NCBI GenBank assembly: GCA_019059635.1
Contig: JAGVRJ010000004.1
Span: forward strand, 930,001 to 994,000
Length of the DNA stretch: 64,000 bases
Direction: 5' to 3'
Origin: Proales similis
Lineage: Eukaryota; Rotifera; Eurotatoria; Ploima; Proalidae
The notes under the pieces were generated by a model. That model saw only the letters and a program-made list of their open reading frames with translations, ran no database searches and was not told where the DNA came from. Numbering within the stretch: position 1 is the stretch's first letter; every line of letters begins with the position of its first letter. Made by a program: the position numbers and the translations under genes. Below, one piece after another: positions 1 through 10,737 of the stretch.

Positions 1-1
1 G

Positions 2-3000
2 CTGCCTGTGTTGGGCAGCAGTGGCCAACTAGCCCACGACTCACATCGTCAACAGTCAAACCTCATCCTTCAGTTGCTCATTAAATCGATCGCTGCTCTC
101 AATCAGCAAAACTTCCACGATCTCCAAGGAGGAGACAACAACGACAACACATGCAGTCTGCAAGAAGTGGTCGACTACTTACAAAGAACCTACAAATTCG
201 AGTCGAGCAAACATTGCGCTCAAGATTCGGCAGAGCAACAGCTCAAAAGCTGTGCTCTTCACTTGCTGCGTAAAAACGAGAAGATTTTTATCGAACAAGA
301 GTCAAGCGCAGGCGAAAAGCGATACAAGCTGAACGCCGACTACATTCGCCAGAAGCTTCAGCAAACCAAAGGCACCAAAGACACACCCAAGCCTGAGACG
401 GTGGCAGGCAAAGAGCTCACACTAGAGCTTGTTGAAAAGCGTCTTGGATTCAAGCCTCCGTTCGGGCCCAAACAAATAGTCGAGATCGAATCATTGAAAA
501 CTGCCCCCAAGCCCGACCGCAGCCGTGTTTGTAGTCTTTGTTTGGGCAGCGAGACAACCAACCCTGCTGGCCAGCCGGATCGAATGCTCGTCTGCTCCGA
601 CTGCGGCTCAAGCGCTCATACGCACTGTTTAAAGTACGCGCCAAATTTGGTCGAGTACCTGCGACAAGAGCAAGTCCGATGGCAATGCATTGAATGCAAG
701 CGGTGCAGCGTGTGTTTGATGACATGCGAGTCCCTTTTGTTGTGTGACGACTGCGACCGAGGCTTTCACAAAGAGTGCTGCGACCCACCGATGATAAAGC
801 GACCCAAAGGACGATTCGAGTGCCATGTGTGTCACCAACTAGGACCGGACGCTGCCAAGAAACGAAAGTTTGAAGAGGAGGCCCTTGCCACACCGACAAA
901 GAAGGCAGTGAAAAAAGCGCGCGTGGAAATCGAGAGCAGCGCCAAAAAGAAAAAGAAGAAGAAAACCGAAGAAGAAGAGAGCGAGCCTGCCCTCATCACA
1001 GATGAACCAGTGCAGCAAAATGGCCTCAAACCGGACAGCAATGCGATTATTTCGGACAATACCAACAAAAAGGAAAGCTTACCATCCAACTCAGCCAGTG
1101 CAACTATGACTTCAGCGTCGGCAAAGAAGTCTGCCAAGCGTAAGGAGGAAAGCCAAGAGGCAGCATCGGTCAGCCTGAACAGTAGTGATAAAGAAAACCG
1201 GCAGCGTGCGGGCGAAAGTGGCGAAAGCGACGAGAAATGCAAACGAACCGATCGCGTCGACAATCTGGTCGACTCGCTATCTCATGTATATTGTACAGAA
1301 AACGAAAATCGAGAGTCTCGTATGCCGTCTAAATTTGAGAACATGATTGTGCCGCAACAAGTAAAACGGCAGCGCAAGTCCACAGACAGCAACGCAGAGA
1401 CCAGCGTGTTGGAAGTGCCCACCTCGGTCAGTGTGAAGCCCAAAGTGAAAAAAGAGCGCAAATCACGCAAAAGTGGAGAGGGCAAGTCAAAAGCGCCAAG
1501 TGGTGCCGGCCTGCCCGAAGGCTGCGACCTCGAAGATCTGGAAATGTTTAACAAGGCTCGAGAGCTGAGCTCCAACGAGCTCTATACCGACGATCTGAAA
1601 ATCCTACGCGACGAAGTCAAAGTGGTCGTTACTAGTCCAAGTCGGCGGACATCGGCTGCTCGGCTGCCGGCCTATATTACGTTCGGCAAGTATTTGATTG
1701 AAACATGGTACTCGTCGCCCTATCCGCACGAGTACGTGCAAAAGTCAGTGCTGCACATTTGCGAGTACTGTCTCAAGTACGTCAAGTCAGAAGCGATTCT
1801 AAAGCTTCACTTGGACAAGAAGTGCGCTCAAATGAACGAGAATGCCGACTCGCCGATAAAAATGCCCCCGCAACGAATATTAACCGCTTCATCATTCCGC
1901 CAGAACAATCCAAAAGTGTTGGCCACAAACGCTCTTTGGAAGCCCTTTTGTCCGCCCGGCAACGAGATTTACCGAAGCTCCGACCAACGACTCAGCGTAT
2001 TTGAAATAGACGGCTACACGAGCAAAATCTATTGCCAAAATCTCTGCCTTCTGGCCAAGCTATTTCTCGATCACAAGACTCTTTATTACGACGTGGAGCC
2101 ATTCCTTTTTTATGTATTGACTCAGAACGACCCAAAAGGCTCGCATCTGGTCGGCTACTTCAGCAAGGAAAAGCATTGTGTGCAAAAATACAACGTTTCG
2201 TGTATCATGGTCATGCCGCAGTACCAGCGCGGCGGCTATGGTCGCTTCCTAATCGACTTTAGTTATCTGCTCTCTCGGGTCGAAGGCCAGCCGGGCGGGC
2301 CAGAGAAGCCTTTGTCAGACCTGGGTCGTCTCAGCTACGAGTCGTATTGGAAATCGATTATTTTGAATTATCTCTTCAAATGCAGAAGTCAGCAGGCCCG
2401 GATGGTAACCGTACAGCGACTAGCCCGGGAAACTGGAATCTGCAGCGTGGACTTAATTGATACACTTGAGCGACTCAAACTACTTGTTCTATTCAAGCAT
2501 CCGATTAAAGGCTCGGCCCATTTCGGCATCAACTTGCACGCCTCAATTATTGATGAGTTCATGGAGAAGAGTCGTAATCAAATTAATAGACTTACTCTTG
2601 AACCAGAATGTCTAATTTGGTCTCCGTACGTGTCCTATCATTACATGCAAGAGCTGGCTGCCATCTCAGAACAGAGCCAAGACGCATATGCTCAAGTTGA
2701 TGAAAGTGACTTGGCAGAGACAGGTAACACAGTCGACGACGATTATGCAACGCTGTTCACCGAGCCCAACATGATTGTGCCGGCGTCATGTTCACCCCGG
2801 AAGCGAGGAAGAAAGCGCAAGATCAAGCGCTCGCTCTCCAACAAATCGCTCGGAGAGACATTTAATCAGGCCATTTCTCGACTTGAAAACTCAATCGATC
2901 AGGTTGAGGAGGAAGTAGACGTCGAAGGTATGGATTATGCTCGCAAAATTCATTCCACTCCCCTGGTGAGAGTGAATGAATTAGACGATTACGTTGTCAG

Positions 3001-3049
3001 TGAACAAGAAAAAGGAAAGCTGAACATCAAAAAAACGTTAAATGTCTAG
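2..3049 (+). CDS. KAT6: KAT6 (MOZ/MORF) MYST histone acetyltransferase, 5' partial
   Basis: Acetylates histone H3 tails in a chromatin complex; orthologue of animal KAT6A/B and fly enok. The frame is open to the left edge, so the N-terminus lies outside; the first in-frame codon after base 2 is not a convincing start. Counting from base 8: residues about 20-118 look like the N-terminal winged-helix region; 173-277 form a double PHD finger, with paired Cys ligands and a His in each finger, which is diagnostic of KAT6; 280-545 is a Lys/Ser-rich linker; 551-851 is the MYST domain. The MYST part shows the C2HC finger (CEYC, then H and C in LHLDKKC), the acetyl-CoA loop QYQRGGYG, the active-site Cys in VSCIMVMPQ and the autoacetylated Lys in LFLDHKTLYYDV. 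A 36-37-residue insert follows the zinc finger. The whole 3 kb is one exon. A variant poly(A) signal ATTAAA lies at 3155-3160. Confidence 0.95.
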   Translation: MPVLGSSGQLAHDSHRQQSNLILQLLIKSIAALNQQNFHDLQGGDNNDNTCSLQEVVDYLQRTYKFESSKHCAQDSAEQQLKSCALHLLRKNEKIFIEQESSAGEKRYKLNADYIRQKLQQTKGTKDTPKPETVAGKELTLELVEKRLGFKPPFGPKQIVEIESLKTAPKPDRSRVCSLCLGSETTNPAGQPDRMLVCSDCGSSAHTHCLKYAPNLVEYLRQEQVRWQCIECKRCSVCLMTCESLLLCDDCDRGFHKECCDPPMIKRPKGRFECHVCHQLGPDAAKKRKFEEEALATPTKKAVKKARVEIESSAKKKKKKKTEEEESEPALITDEPVQQNGLKPDSNAIISDNTNKKESLPSNSASATMTSASAKKSAKRKEESQEAASVSLNSSDKENRQRAGESGESDEKCKRTDRVDNLVDSLSHVYCTENENRESRMPSKFENMIVPQQVKRQRKSTDSNAETSVLEVPTSVSVKPKVKKERKSRKSGEGKSKAPSGAGLPEGCDLEDLEMFNKARELSSNELYTDDLKILRDEVKVVVTSPSRRTSAARLPAYITFGKYLIETWYSSPYPHEYVQKSVLHICEYCLKYVKSEAILKLHLDKKCAQMNENADSPIKMPPQRILTASSFRQNNPKVLATNALWKPFCPPGNEIYRSSDQRLSVFEIDGYTSKIYCQNLCLLAKLFLDHKTLYYDVEPFLFYVLTQNDPKGSHLVGYFSKEKHCVQKYNVSCIMVMPQYQRGGYGRFLIDFSYLLSRVEGQPGGPEKPLSDLGRLSYESYWKSIILNYLFKCRSQQARMVTVQRLARETGICSVDLIDTLERLKLLVLFKHPIKGSAHFGINLHASIIDEFMEKSRNQINRLTLEPECLIWSPYVSYHYMQELAAISEQSQDAYAQVDESDLAETGNTVDDDYATLFTEPNMIVPASCSPRKRGRKRKIKRSLSNKSLGETFNQAISRLENSIDQVEEEVDVEGMDYARKIHSTPLVRVNELDDYVVSEQEKGKLNIKKTLNV

Positions 3050-5259
3050 CTATTTTTATTTTGCCTCAACGAGTCATTTGATTCACTTTTTCTTTCCTGC
3101 CTTGTACTAATTTGAACCTTAACATGATTCTTAAAATATTTGATAATGTAAGAAATTAAATGACTAATTTGTTCTTTCATTTTGGTAATTATAGTCGGCA
3201 GCAATTCCTAAATCAAATTGTTCATAGATCTGATAAACCAGTGTCCCGATCCACTTCTTGAAAAGCTAAATATGGTTCTTGTCATGCGTTAATTTGAAAC
3301 ATTTCGCCAGCGCATTAATCACTTTAATTATCATCGAAAAGCAGGAATGGAAATTTGAACTCAGATTTGGAGCCGAGAAGCACAGTCAAACTAAAGGTTT
3401 AACGAGGCTAATCAATTAGTCAATTATGATCGGTAGTAATCAATTTTGCGATCACGCAAGCAAGAGTTGGCATGGGACAAGGTTGAATCGAACTGAGAGG
3501 GGATTTACTTTACTTGCGAAACACTTGCTCTCCGTGTCATATCCTTTATGATGGATCTGCTTTCGACGCAAATGAAATTCGACTATTTTTTCAGCAATCG
3601 ATCGATATCCACTAGAACTGATTTTGCGCCGATTTAACGACAAGAACTTAATGACTGCGCCTGGGAGGAATCAAATCATAACTGTTTAAAATTGGCAATC
3701 AGCACGCATTTTCATACCTACTTACCTGCACGATTTTACCTTTTCCTCTTCTTAGATCATCATTCGAATAGATTAAATAACGTTCTGTCAGATGAACAGC
3801 CCGTCTGACTTCAGCCCAGAGCCTAATTCAAGACTCTGTTTTTTTGGAGGGGGGGGGAGTGCTTACATGATTTTAAAGCCCTTTTCCTGTAGAGATTGAA
3901 ATATTAGTCGCAGTTAAATGTTTTGTAATTATCTGCAAGTTGGAATCGCTTTTTAATTTCGTAATCAGCTACGTTTCCTTATGGTTAAAGCCACGTTCTT
4001 TTTGACGTAATGTTACGCAGTCGCCTGACTAGTCCAATTCTCTTTTTTGCTGCTTCACGGTCTTCAATTTTCTTCGCATTATTTGAAGCGAAACAGTAAT
4101 GCGTAAAGTTAGCTGTCTGCTACATTTTCCAACCGACCTTGTAGCATTTTCGTTAGAAAATCTTGAGAGCTCTTGAGAGACAACCGAAAGACTTTTGATC
4201 TCTTTCCATTTGTATCGCTACAAATTGCTTCTCTCTCAAAGAACTGATGCATTCTATTTCACGAGTTATTTATTATTTCTTCTCAATCTGTGAGCAAAAT
4301 TGACTTATCGCAGATTGGCATAATCGAACGAATAGACTGAGCGAAAATTGAGATAAGCACTTAAGTTTTGGAATAAAATAATCTTCAAAGAGCTCGAGTA
4401 ATTCTAGGCCGTAGCTATTATCAGAAATCTCAAGTTTAAAGACAAACAGAAGCAGCCTTGCTTGTGGGCGCATTATGCTTTTGCATTCAAGTTTAAATAA
4501 TAGAAGATACAGTGATAAAAAAGCAGCCAGATATTGAGTATTTGTTGTGAATATTTGATAAATATTTTATTAGTATTAGAATATGAATGATTTCCCAAAT
4601 GTCTAACCTTATGGCCAGTAAGACAAACAAAAGAGTGCAGATTAAACGCTGCTGGATTTATGCAAATCGAGCAAAGCTCAATAGCCACAAATTTCGCCAA
4701 CTGTTTGCTTCGTAATTTGATTAATTCTTATTCAAGAGAAAAAGCTTCCAGCTTCGTCAAGGGCCTGCAGCAAATAGCAAGAAAGATCAAGAATCAGTTT
4801 GAAGAAGCTATTGAGACCTACAGAATGCGATCAATCGAACACAAGTAGCAATTAACTACCTCCCAAGAATGAGCCCTTGAGAGCCTGACTCTCTGCGTGC
4901 CAGACTAGCATGTCCGAAAGTAGCGGAAACGAAATTTGATTACGAGACGAACCTTATTCATGAGTGTAAGATAAAAAAAAAATGAGAAAAAATATGCCTC
5001 GTACTACGATTATAAACCGTGTGATTAAATTTGCAAGAAAGAATTAATTTAGCGTGACTAGGGTGACAAATTTGATGGAAATGTTGTTAATTAAGGCAGA
5101 AAAAGAAAATTCCTGCTCCTTAAAGCAAGAGCTAATCTAATTAATCGATAGACATATTATTATTTAAGGTAGCCAACTGCTCAATGTAGACAATCCACAG
5201 CTCTTTTTCAGTGAAACTAATCAGACATTTTACTCTTAGAACTAAGTGTGAACTAACCG
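3050..5259. other. Gene-free stretch between KAT6 and GPCR 1
   Basis: About 2.2 kb, AT-rich, with stop codons in all frames and only short, low-quality ORFs. It holds the KAT6 3' UTR at the left and the GPCR 5' region at the right. A G-run lies near 3847-3857. No RNA gene or repeat family was recognised. Confidence 0.6.
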
Positions 5260-6441
5260 ATGAGTATGAACAGCTCCGAGACCAATGAGCGCTTGCCAGC
5301 GAAGGACTTCAGACCCTGGGACTTTGGCGAGTGGAGCCTGCTTTGTCTGATGGTGATCGGAGCATTCGGCAACACACTGAGCATTGTGATCATGCGGAGC
5401 AAGTCGCTGCGATCCAGCAACGCATCCCTGTTCATAACCCTGATGGCAATGGCAGACATGATTTTGCTTGGCCTCAAGTTCGCGGCCAATATGCTCAAGC
5501 TGTACCGCGTGCCGGTCTTCAACGGCTGCGTGTTCCTGCAGACGGGCGCACAGGCAGCCTCTTTCATCAGCGTGTGGCTGGTGATCGTCACCATGAGCGA
5601 GCGTGTAATGGCCGTCATGCGCCCGCTCCAAGTCTCGTCGACCTTCACAGCCATGAGGTGCAAGGGACTTGCGCTCGGAACCGTGCTGGCCGGGCTCTTG
5701 TTGGGCGGATCGACTGCGCCGTGTCTCACGTTCTCGCCGACAATGCCGTACTACTGTCAGATACGCGGTTCAATGGACGGGCCCTGCTTCGCCTTCTACA
5801 ACAGCATATTTCCCTGGATCCGCTCAGTGATGGGCTCATGGCTGCCCAGCATCATTATCTGCTGCTTCAGCTACCTGACGTGTCGCTCGATCTGGATGGC
5901 GTCGCGCAAACGATTGCGATTAGCCGTGCGCAGCCCTCACCATCCGCAGGAGAGCTTTCGCTTGTCAATGTCGTTCAGGCTCCCGCATCGGGGCCCTGAT
6001 AGCAGCAGGCCTCTTGTTGCCGGACAGTCATTCTGTGAGCCGACGTCTGTCAGCAGGTCGAGCCGATCTTATTTGCAGGAGAAGCAGATCACTGTTATGG
6101 TCACCGCCATATCCATCTCGTTCATCGTGTTCACCTTCCCGTACGCCCTTTTCGATCTACTGCGCAAAATGAACGTTGAAGCAGAGCTGCTCAAGAGCCG
6201 CAAGTTCATGCGCTTCTGTCTTCTATTGATGGACCTGAATCATTCGACCAATTTCATTTTCTACTGTCTTGCCGGCGACAAGTTCAGGCGCGAGCTGGTC
6301 AGACTTTTTCGCAGAAAGGCGCCAAAATCTAGTCTGTCACGAAATGACAATCCATCTACTCTGTTTGAATCCATTGAATCTACATTTGTTGCTTCGAATG
6401 TCAACACCACTTCTGCTTTAAATTGCTCATTTAGAAAATAG
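5260..6441 (+). CDS. Rhodopsin-like GPCR, peptide-receptor type (GPCR 1)
   Basis: A 393-residue seven-helix receptor for an unknown ligand, probably a neuropeptide, in the plasma membrane. TM1 (about 25-47) has the conserved GN in FGNTLSIV; TM2 has the Asp in MAMADMILL; the cysteine before TM3 (GCVFLQ) can pair with one in extracellular loop 2. The DRY motif is degenerate (SERVMAV). Intracellular loop 3 is Arg/Ser-rich, and TM7 reads LNHSTNFIFYCLAG instead of NPxxY, as in FMRFamide-receptor-like and related invertebrate receptors. N-glycosylation is possible at MNSS. The first ATG is used; a second lies two codons on. There are no introns. AATAAA lies at 6477-6482. It shares TM7 style with the tandem receptors at 9524-13341 and is likely a distant paralogue. 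The first two thirds look clearly more GC-rich than the flanks. Confidence 0.9.
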   Translation: MSMNSSETNERLPAKDFRPWDFGEWSLLCLMVIGAFGNTLSIVIMRSKSLRSSNASLFITLMAMADMILLGLKFAANMLKLYRVPVFNGCVFLQTGAQAASFISVWLVIVTMSERVMAVMRPLQVSSTFTAMRCKGLALGTVLAGLLLGGSTAPCLTFSPTMPYYCQIRGSMDGPCFAFYNSIFPWIRSVMGSWLPSIIICCFSYLTCRSIWMASRKRLRLAVRSPHHPQESFRLSMSFRLPHRGPDSSRPLVAGQSFCEPTSVSRSSRSYLQEKQITVMVTAISISFIVFTFPYALFDLLRKMNVEAELLKSRKFMRFCLLLMDLNHSTNFIFYCLAGDKFRRELVRLFRRKAPKSSLSRNDNPSTLFESIESTFVASNVNTTSALNCSFRK

Positions 6442-7340
6442 TCGTTCAAATCATTCGTATTGTATTTTATGCTTCAAATAAATACCGAGTATGTACACTT
6501 GTGCAAGTTTTACTTTTTATTACGCAACGCCCTGAAGGTTTTTATTCAAGAAAAAATTGTTTTAATTTTATTCTTTTAGAGTTTGAGTGGCCCTTGTCGT
6601 CGTCATCGCCTTGCCTCATCTCAAATAATATTCGACAAAAAAAGGCAACTATTTATTCGAGGTAAACGCCCCTTATATACAACACTATGCGTCCGGATGA
6701 ACAAAGATGCCCAGGCCAGGTCTTGCTAGACTTGAATAAGGCGACGATTTAATAATCCTCTTTCTATTCTTGAATGGCCGAGTCGCGATTGCAACAAGCA
6801 CAAGTGTGTGTTTGGTTTATGTGTCGCGCGCGCGATCCGTTCTTTGGCCTTTGCTTTTATACGCATCGCGTGTTCAGGTAAATATTTTTCAGCTCTCAGG
6901 AATTGAGAAGCCCTCAAGACCGACACATTAATTAACTGTGGCTCCTGCATACTCTGAACAGATCCACCTGAGCATAAAATAAATAAACTTTCTTCAATTC
7001 TTCAAGCGGATTTGCGATTCAAACAATCTCAATTAAGTAATAAAAAAAAAGAAGAAGGAGAAGAGAACGAACGAGGGTAATGGATGTCGCCAGCACTCGA
7101 GTCTCTCTCACTCTCGCTTGTGTTCGTTGCGTTAATTCAACCACCGTACTCAAACAGCCAGATCGGGCAAATTTTCGCTTAATGCGTTTTTCTTATTGTT
7201 TAATGTTTCGCATAGAATTTTTGCATTCATTGCTTGCAAGCTTCAAACGGCGGCGTTAGACTAACATTAGACAACAATAAAATTTGAATAGGCGTGGCAA
7301 ATTAAAAACTAGATTGTAAACTCTTATTGATGAAGCAAAC
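6442..7340. other. Spacer with GPCR 1 3' UTR and promoter side of the next gene
   Basis: About 0.9 kb. It contains the GPCR 1 poly(A) signal at 6477-6482, short GA/CT-rich stretches near 7055-7120 and no convincing ORF or RNA. Confidence 0.6.
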
Positions 7341-9223
7341 ATGAGCGAAGAGAGCAATCAGCAGAAGGACAAATCGAGCGACTCAGACAGAGAGATTAAA
7401 GAAGAGTCGAATTTGAGCCAGCTCGATACGAACGATATCGACCAGTTCGAGTCGAACTTTCACTTGAACGAGAGCCTGACAAGCAGTGAATACGAATTGA
7501 CCAACGCCGGCGCCAGCAACATGCAGCGAAACAACATTTTGAGAAGACACGTGGTGCCCAGCAAAGGGACCAGTAGAGTCCAATCGGCCTTTGTCGATCG
7601 AGGAAACTACTCTAACATGATCATTTTTGACGGATTCGCCGAACAGGCTGTGGACGACAGTATGATCGGCTCGTCGGCCAATCGCGGCTGTTGTCTCGAG
7701 TGCGGCTCCTATACCTATCTCATAAAATGCCACTCACACTGCGAAATGCTCGTGTGCGAGCAGTGCCAGCAAAAGCACTGGCAAGTGGAACTCAACGAGC
7801 TCATAAAATACAAGAATCATCTCGAGTCTTGTGTTGACGAGCTTCGTCAATATCTAGGTGAGGCTCCAACTCTTGTTCATTTTGTTCGGGATGAATTGGA
7901 TAACTCTAAATTTCGACCTTGATTGGCTGCCTGTTGTCTAGCGGCCAAGCGATCGCAATGCCTCGAGAACATTAAGAGCAGCCAGCAAATAAAGCGATTC
8001 ATCAACATGACCATGCAGCAGATAAAGCGAAAAATAGAGCTCGAGCTTGAGAATAAGCGAGATGAGCTCTATAGCTCTATAGACACATTCATCGACAATC
8101 AGCGCAGGTTGTTATCTTTCGCACACAAATCCGATTCGATTCATTTCATCCACTGTTCGAAGGGTGAACTCGTCAATAAACGAAGACACGTTCCAGACAA
8201 CGGACAGAATATGCTCGCAAATTGAAAATGTGGTTCTCAACTCAGAGTAAGCCAGTCTTTATTATTTAAAAAAAGACGCCCATTAAACAAGCAAACTCAA
8301 AAAGAGAAGAGATGAGCTTGGTGAAAATAAAAAGCCTCAAGACGTTTGCCAAAGCTCAAATTCAGAAGCTTAATCAGCAGAAAAAGGGCCGAGTTCCCAT
8401 CTACAGCGTACGAACTTTATCTCCTACGGACCTAAACTCAGAGTGTTGAATTTGGTTGAAATGAATTTAGATTTTCTTCGTGCCCGACTCGAACATTCAA
8501 ATAAGCAACACGTTCGGCAAAATAGTGCTGCGGTCGTTCGATCAAGACGGTGCCGAGTCAAGTTTGGAAACCGACGACCCGTTTCTGGACTCACTCGGCA
8601 GTGAATTTGCTTCGAATGAAAATCGATATATCGAGAACGAGCCTGGCAAATTTGACATCTCGCAGCTTAAAATGCGTCCCTCAAACACCGGCCCGAGTGT
8701 GTCCAAATGGAGCAGCACGGACTTGATCAGCTCGTTAGAGAACTCGGTCTCTACACTGCCGAATAGATCCAAAGTGCTGCGAAGCAATCTAAATGCAAAC
8801 GGCCAAGGCTTCATTCGAAAAAGGCCCAATTTACTGGCAAATACGAGCCATGCGAATGTAGTGAGCGGCTCGCCTTTTGACAGCTTGCCAAGCTCTAGAG
8901 CAGAGTCGGCAGAATCTTCGACCCCAAGCGACTGTGTAGAGGCCAGCCCACCAGATCAAAATGAACAGCCTTCAGAACCAAATCAAAAGCAGGCTCCGGA
9001 TGTTTTATTCACCGAAGTGAGCTCGTTGAACGAGAAGACTAAAGCGGCTGCTCGTCACAAATCACAGCCACCGGGTTTGACAAGACAACAAGAAGCCAAA
9101 ATAGAGGATGCTGACTCAGACGCTGACAAATGCAGTTCAAGCTCAGAGCAGTCGGCGAAAAAGAGTCTCAAGCAACAGCTATTAAACCACGGCGCTAAGC
9201 TGGTACCAATTTTTCGAAAGTAG
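7341..9223 (+). CDS. B-box-like zinc-finger, coiled-coil protein of unknown function
   Basis: Five exons: 7341-7857, 7942-8107, 8163-8246, 8305-8407 and 8471-9223 (540 aa); introns of 84, 55, 58 and 63 bases have GT-AG ends and consistent phases. Residues 1-110 are acidic and Ser-rich. Residues 118-146 carry a compact Cys/His cluster (CLECG, then CHSHC, CEQC and QKH), resembling the B-box that precedes the coiled coil in TRIM/NHL proteins. Residues 146-285 are predicted helical (HWQVELNELIKYK onward; QIKRKIELELENKRDEL). The C-terminal half is low-complexity, Ser/Asn/Pro-rich and ends SLKQQLLNHGAKLVPIFRK. No RING is seen before the zinc module and no NHL repeats follow, so E3 ligase activity is not supported. 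It could be a degenerate TRIM or an RNA/cytoskeletal adaptor. The intron 3 acceptor (8304) is the least certain. AATAAA lies at 9459-9464. Confidence 0.75.
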
Positions 9224-9523
9224 AAATCCTAACAGCTAACAGCTTTCTTTTTCAATCTTAATTAGATCAGACTGTGAACGAATAGAAATGAGCGCCAAAA
9301 ATACCATAGTTCTCTCATTCAGATAATAATTCCAAGCAAGAAGATTTGTGCAATTACAATGCTGACAAAAAGAAATGCGAAAAATTAATCACCAAGTCGA
9401 TTGATAGTTCGAATTGATTATTATGATGAATTGATGAAATGATATTAGATTAGACAAGAATAAAGCTTTGGCCATAAAGAGTTGTTTCTCATCCTCTGGC
9501 AATGGGCTGAAAATCCATCAGAA
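9224..9523. other. Tail-to-tail spacer, 3' UTR of the 7341-9223 gene
   Basis: 300 bases, AT-rich, between convergent genes. A plus-strand AATAAA is at 9459-9464, only 60 bases from the stop codon of the opposing receptor gene. Confidence 0.6.
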
Positions 9524-10737
9524 CTAGAGAGCAGTTGGACGTCGCCTAAAAAACGCGACAATAACCTTGCTTAGATGCAGGCCGTTAAAACTGTAAAGAA
9601 AGAAGTTGATCGAATGGTTGAGATAGAAAGTGAAGCAGGCAATCCTTTCAAACAGCTCTTCTCTGTGCCCGATCTCAATTTTTTCATGATGAGTTTCATT
9701 CACCAATTTGGTTTGTATCTTGACCGCATCGACAAAGTAGAACAATTTAACCAACGCGGTCGGGAAGTTGAGAAACAAAAATGTGGTCGAGATAAGGAGA
9801 AGCATTTTGGTTGTGCGACTGTACTTCTTTCTTCTTTTTTTGAGCGTTAGCTTTGGAATGGCAGATATTGACAACTTGTTGCGGCGGCTGTTTGATGACA
9901 CGGATATTTCGCATTTGCGGGTTGATGATGGTCGACTAGGCTCGCTTCTGAAGGAAAAAAAAAAGTTCAAGTTCGAACGATAAAAAGAGGCTGAAAAGCA
10001 AATTTACGCCGAATTCCTGCTTTTAGTCTTGAAAGGGAAGAGGTTGATGATAATTATCGAATTGAGAACCAATATCAGGGTAAATGGCAAGAACATCGTG
10101 ATGGTGGTGTCGAGGAGCGAAAACACGGCCATGACACCGTACCAGTCCAGGAGAGTGACACAGAGCTGGTGACCGTCGATTTGCTCGATGCCCGACGTGA
10201 CCAGGGTGAGCGAGTAGAGGGCTGCGCCGACGAGCACAATGACGAGGATGCACGGCCGCTGCCGACCGAACTGGAGCGCGCGCAGCGGAAACACCACCGC
10301 CACGAAGCGCTCGAACGTGAACCACACCACCAGCCTGCCGACGAGCGTCAGAGCGTTAGTTGCGCGAGGACGCCTGCGAAAGAGAGCTTCCTACCAGACG
10401 GAGACGAAACTCGACACGTAGCCCGAGTAGACTGTGAGCTTGCAGAGCGGCTCCCACTGGTTGATGGCGTTGATACGGAAGATGCCCAGGTTGACCACCA
10501 GCAGCGAGAGCAGGAACAGGTTGTCCGAGACGGCGATCGACGCCAAGATGTGGTTGGCGTGCTCGAAGCTGTGCGTCGCCAGGACAGAGATCGTGATCAG
10601 ACGAAGCGGCGAGAAAGCAGGCCGGGTGAGGCTTACTTGAGCTTCTTGCAGGCAAACACCAGGAACGAGAGCGAGTTGGTCACCAGGCCCACTCCGATCA
10701 CTCCGGCCCACTCGATTTGCCGCAAAAAATTCAGCAT
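9524..10737 (-). CDS. Rhodopsin-like GPCR, tandem copy A (GPCR 2)
   Basis: Four exons read right to left: 10637-10737, 10395-10568, 10008-10334 and 9524-9947 (341 aa). Introns of 68, 60 and 60 bases keep phase, so the gene is intact although its frame looks broken on first view. The start MLNFLRQIEW gives a very short N-terminus before TM1 (GVGLVTNSLSFLVFACKKL). TM2 has ASIAVSDN, the cysteine before TM3 is in EPLCKLTVY, the DRY equivalent is FERFVAV, and TM7 reads LNHSINFFLYSFNG. Intron 2 carries a CTAAC branch site and cuts just before the ERF motif. Intron 3 lies in intracellular loop 3 and is absent from copy B. Family features suggest a peptide receptor of the FMRFamide-like group; the ligand is unknown. 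Bases 10086-10705 are identical to 12654-13273 in copy B, whereas TM6-TM7 differ strongly. Confidence 0.88.
10086..10705. repeat. 620-base tract identical to 12654-13273 (copy A)
   Basis: A direct repeat, offset 2568 bases. I compared the two stretches along their length and found no difference. It covers the last residues of exon 1, intron 1, exon 2, intron 2 and most of exon 3 (TM1-TM5). Similarity drops abruptly at both ends. It is GC-rich: two 60-base lines counted gave 67-68% GC, against 40-45% in two lines just downstream on the gene. Confidence 0.93.

Noticed and set aside
1826-1938. KAT6 MYST insert as an unspliced intron
   Set aside because: The only nearby GT would remove the fourth zinc ligand Cys and no good donor consensus is present.
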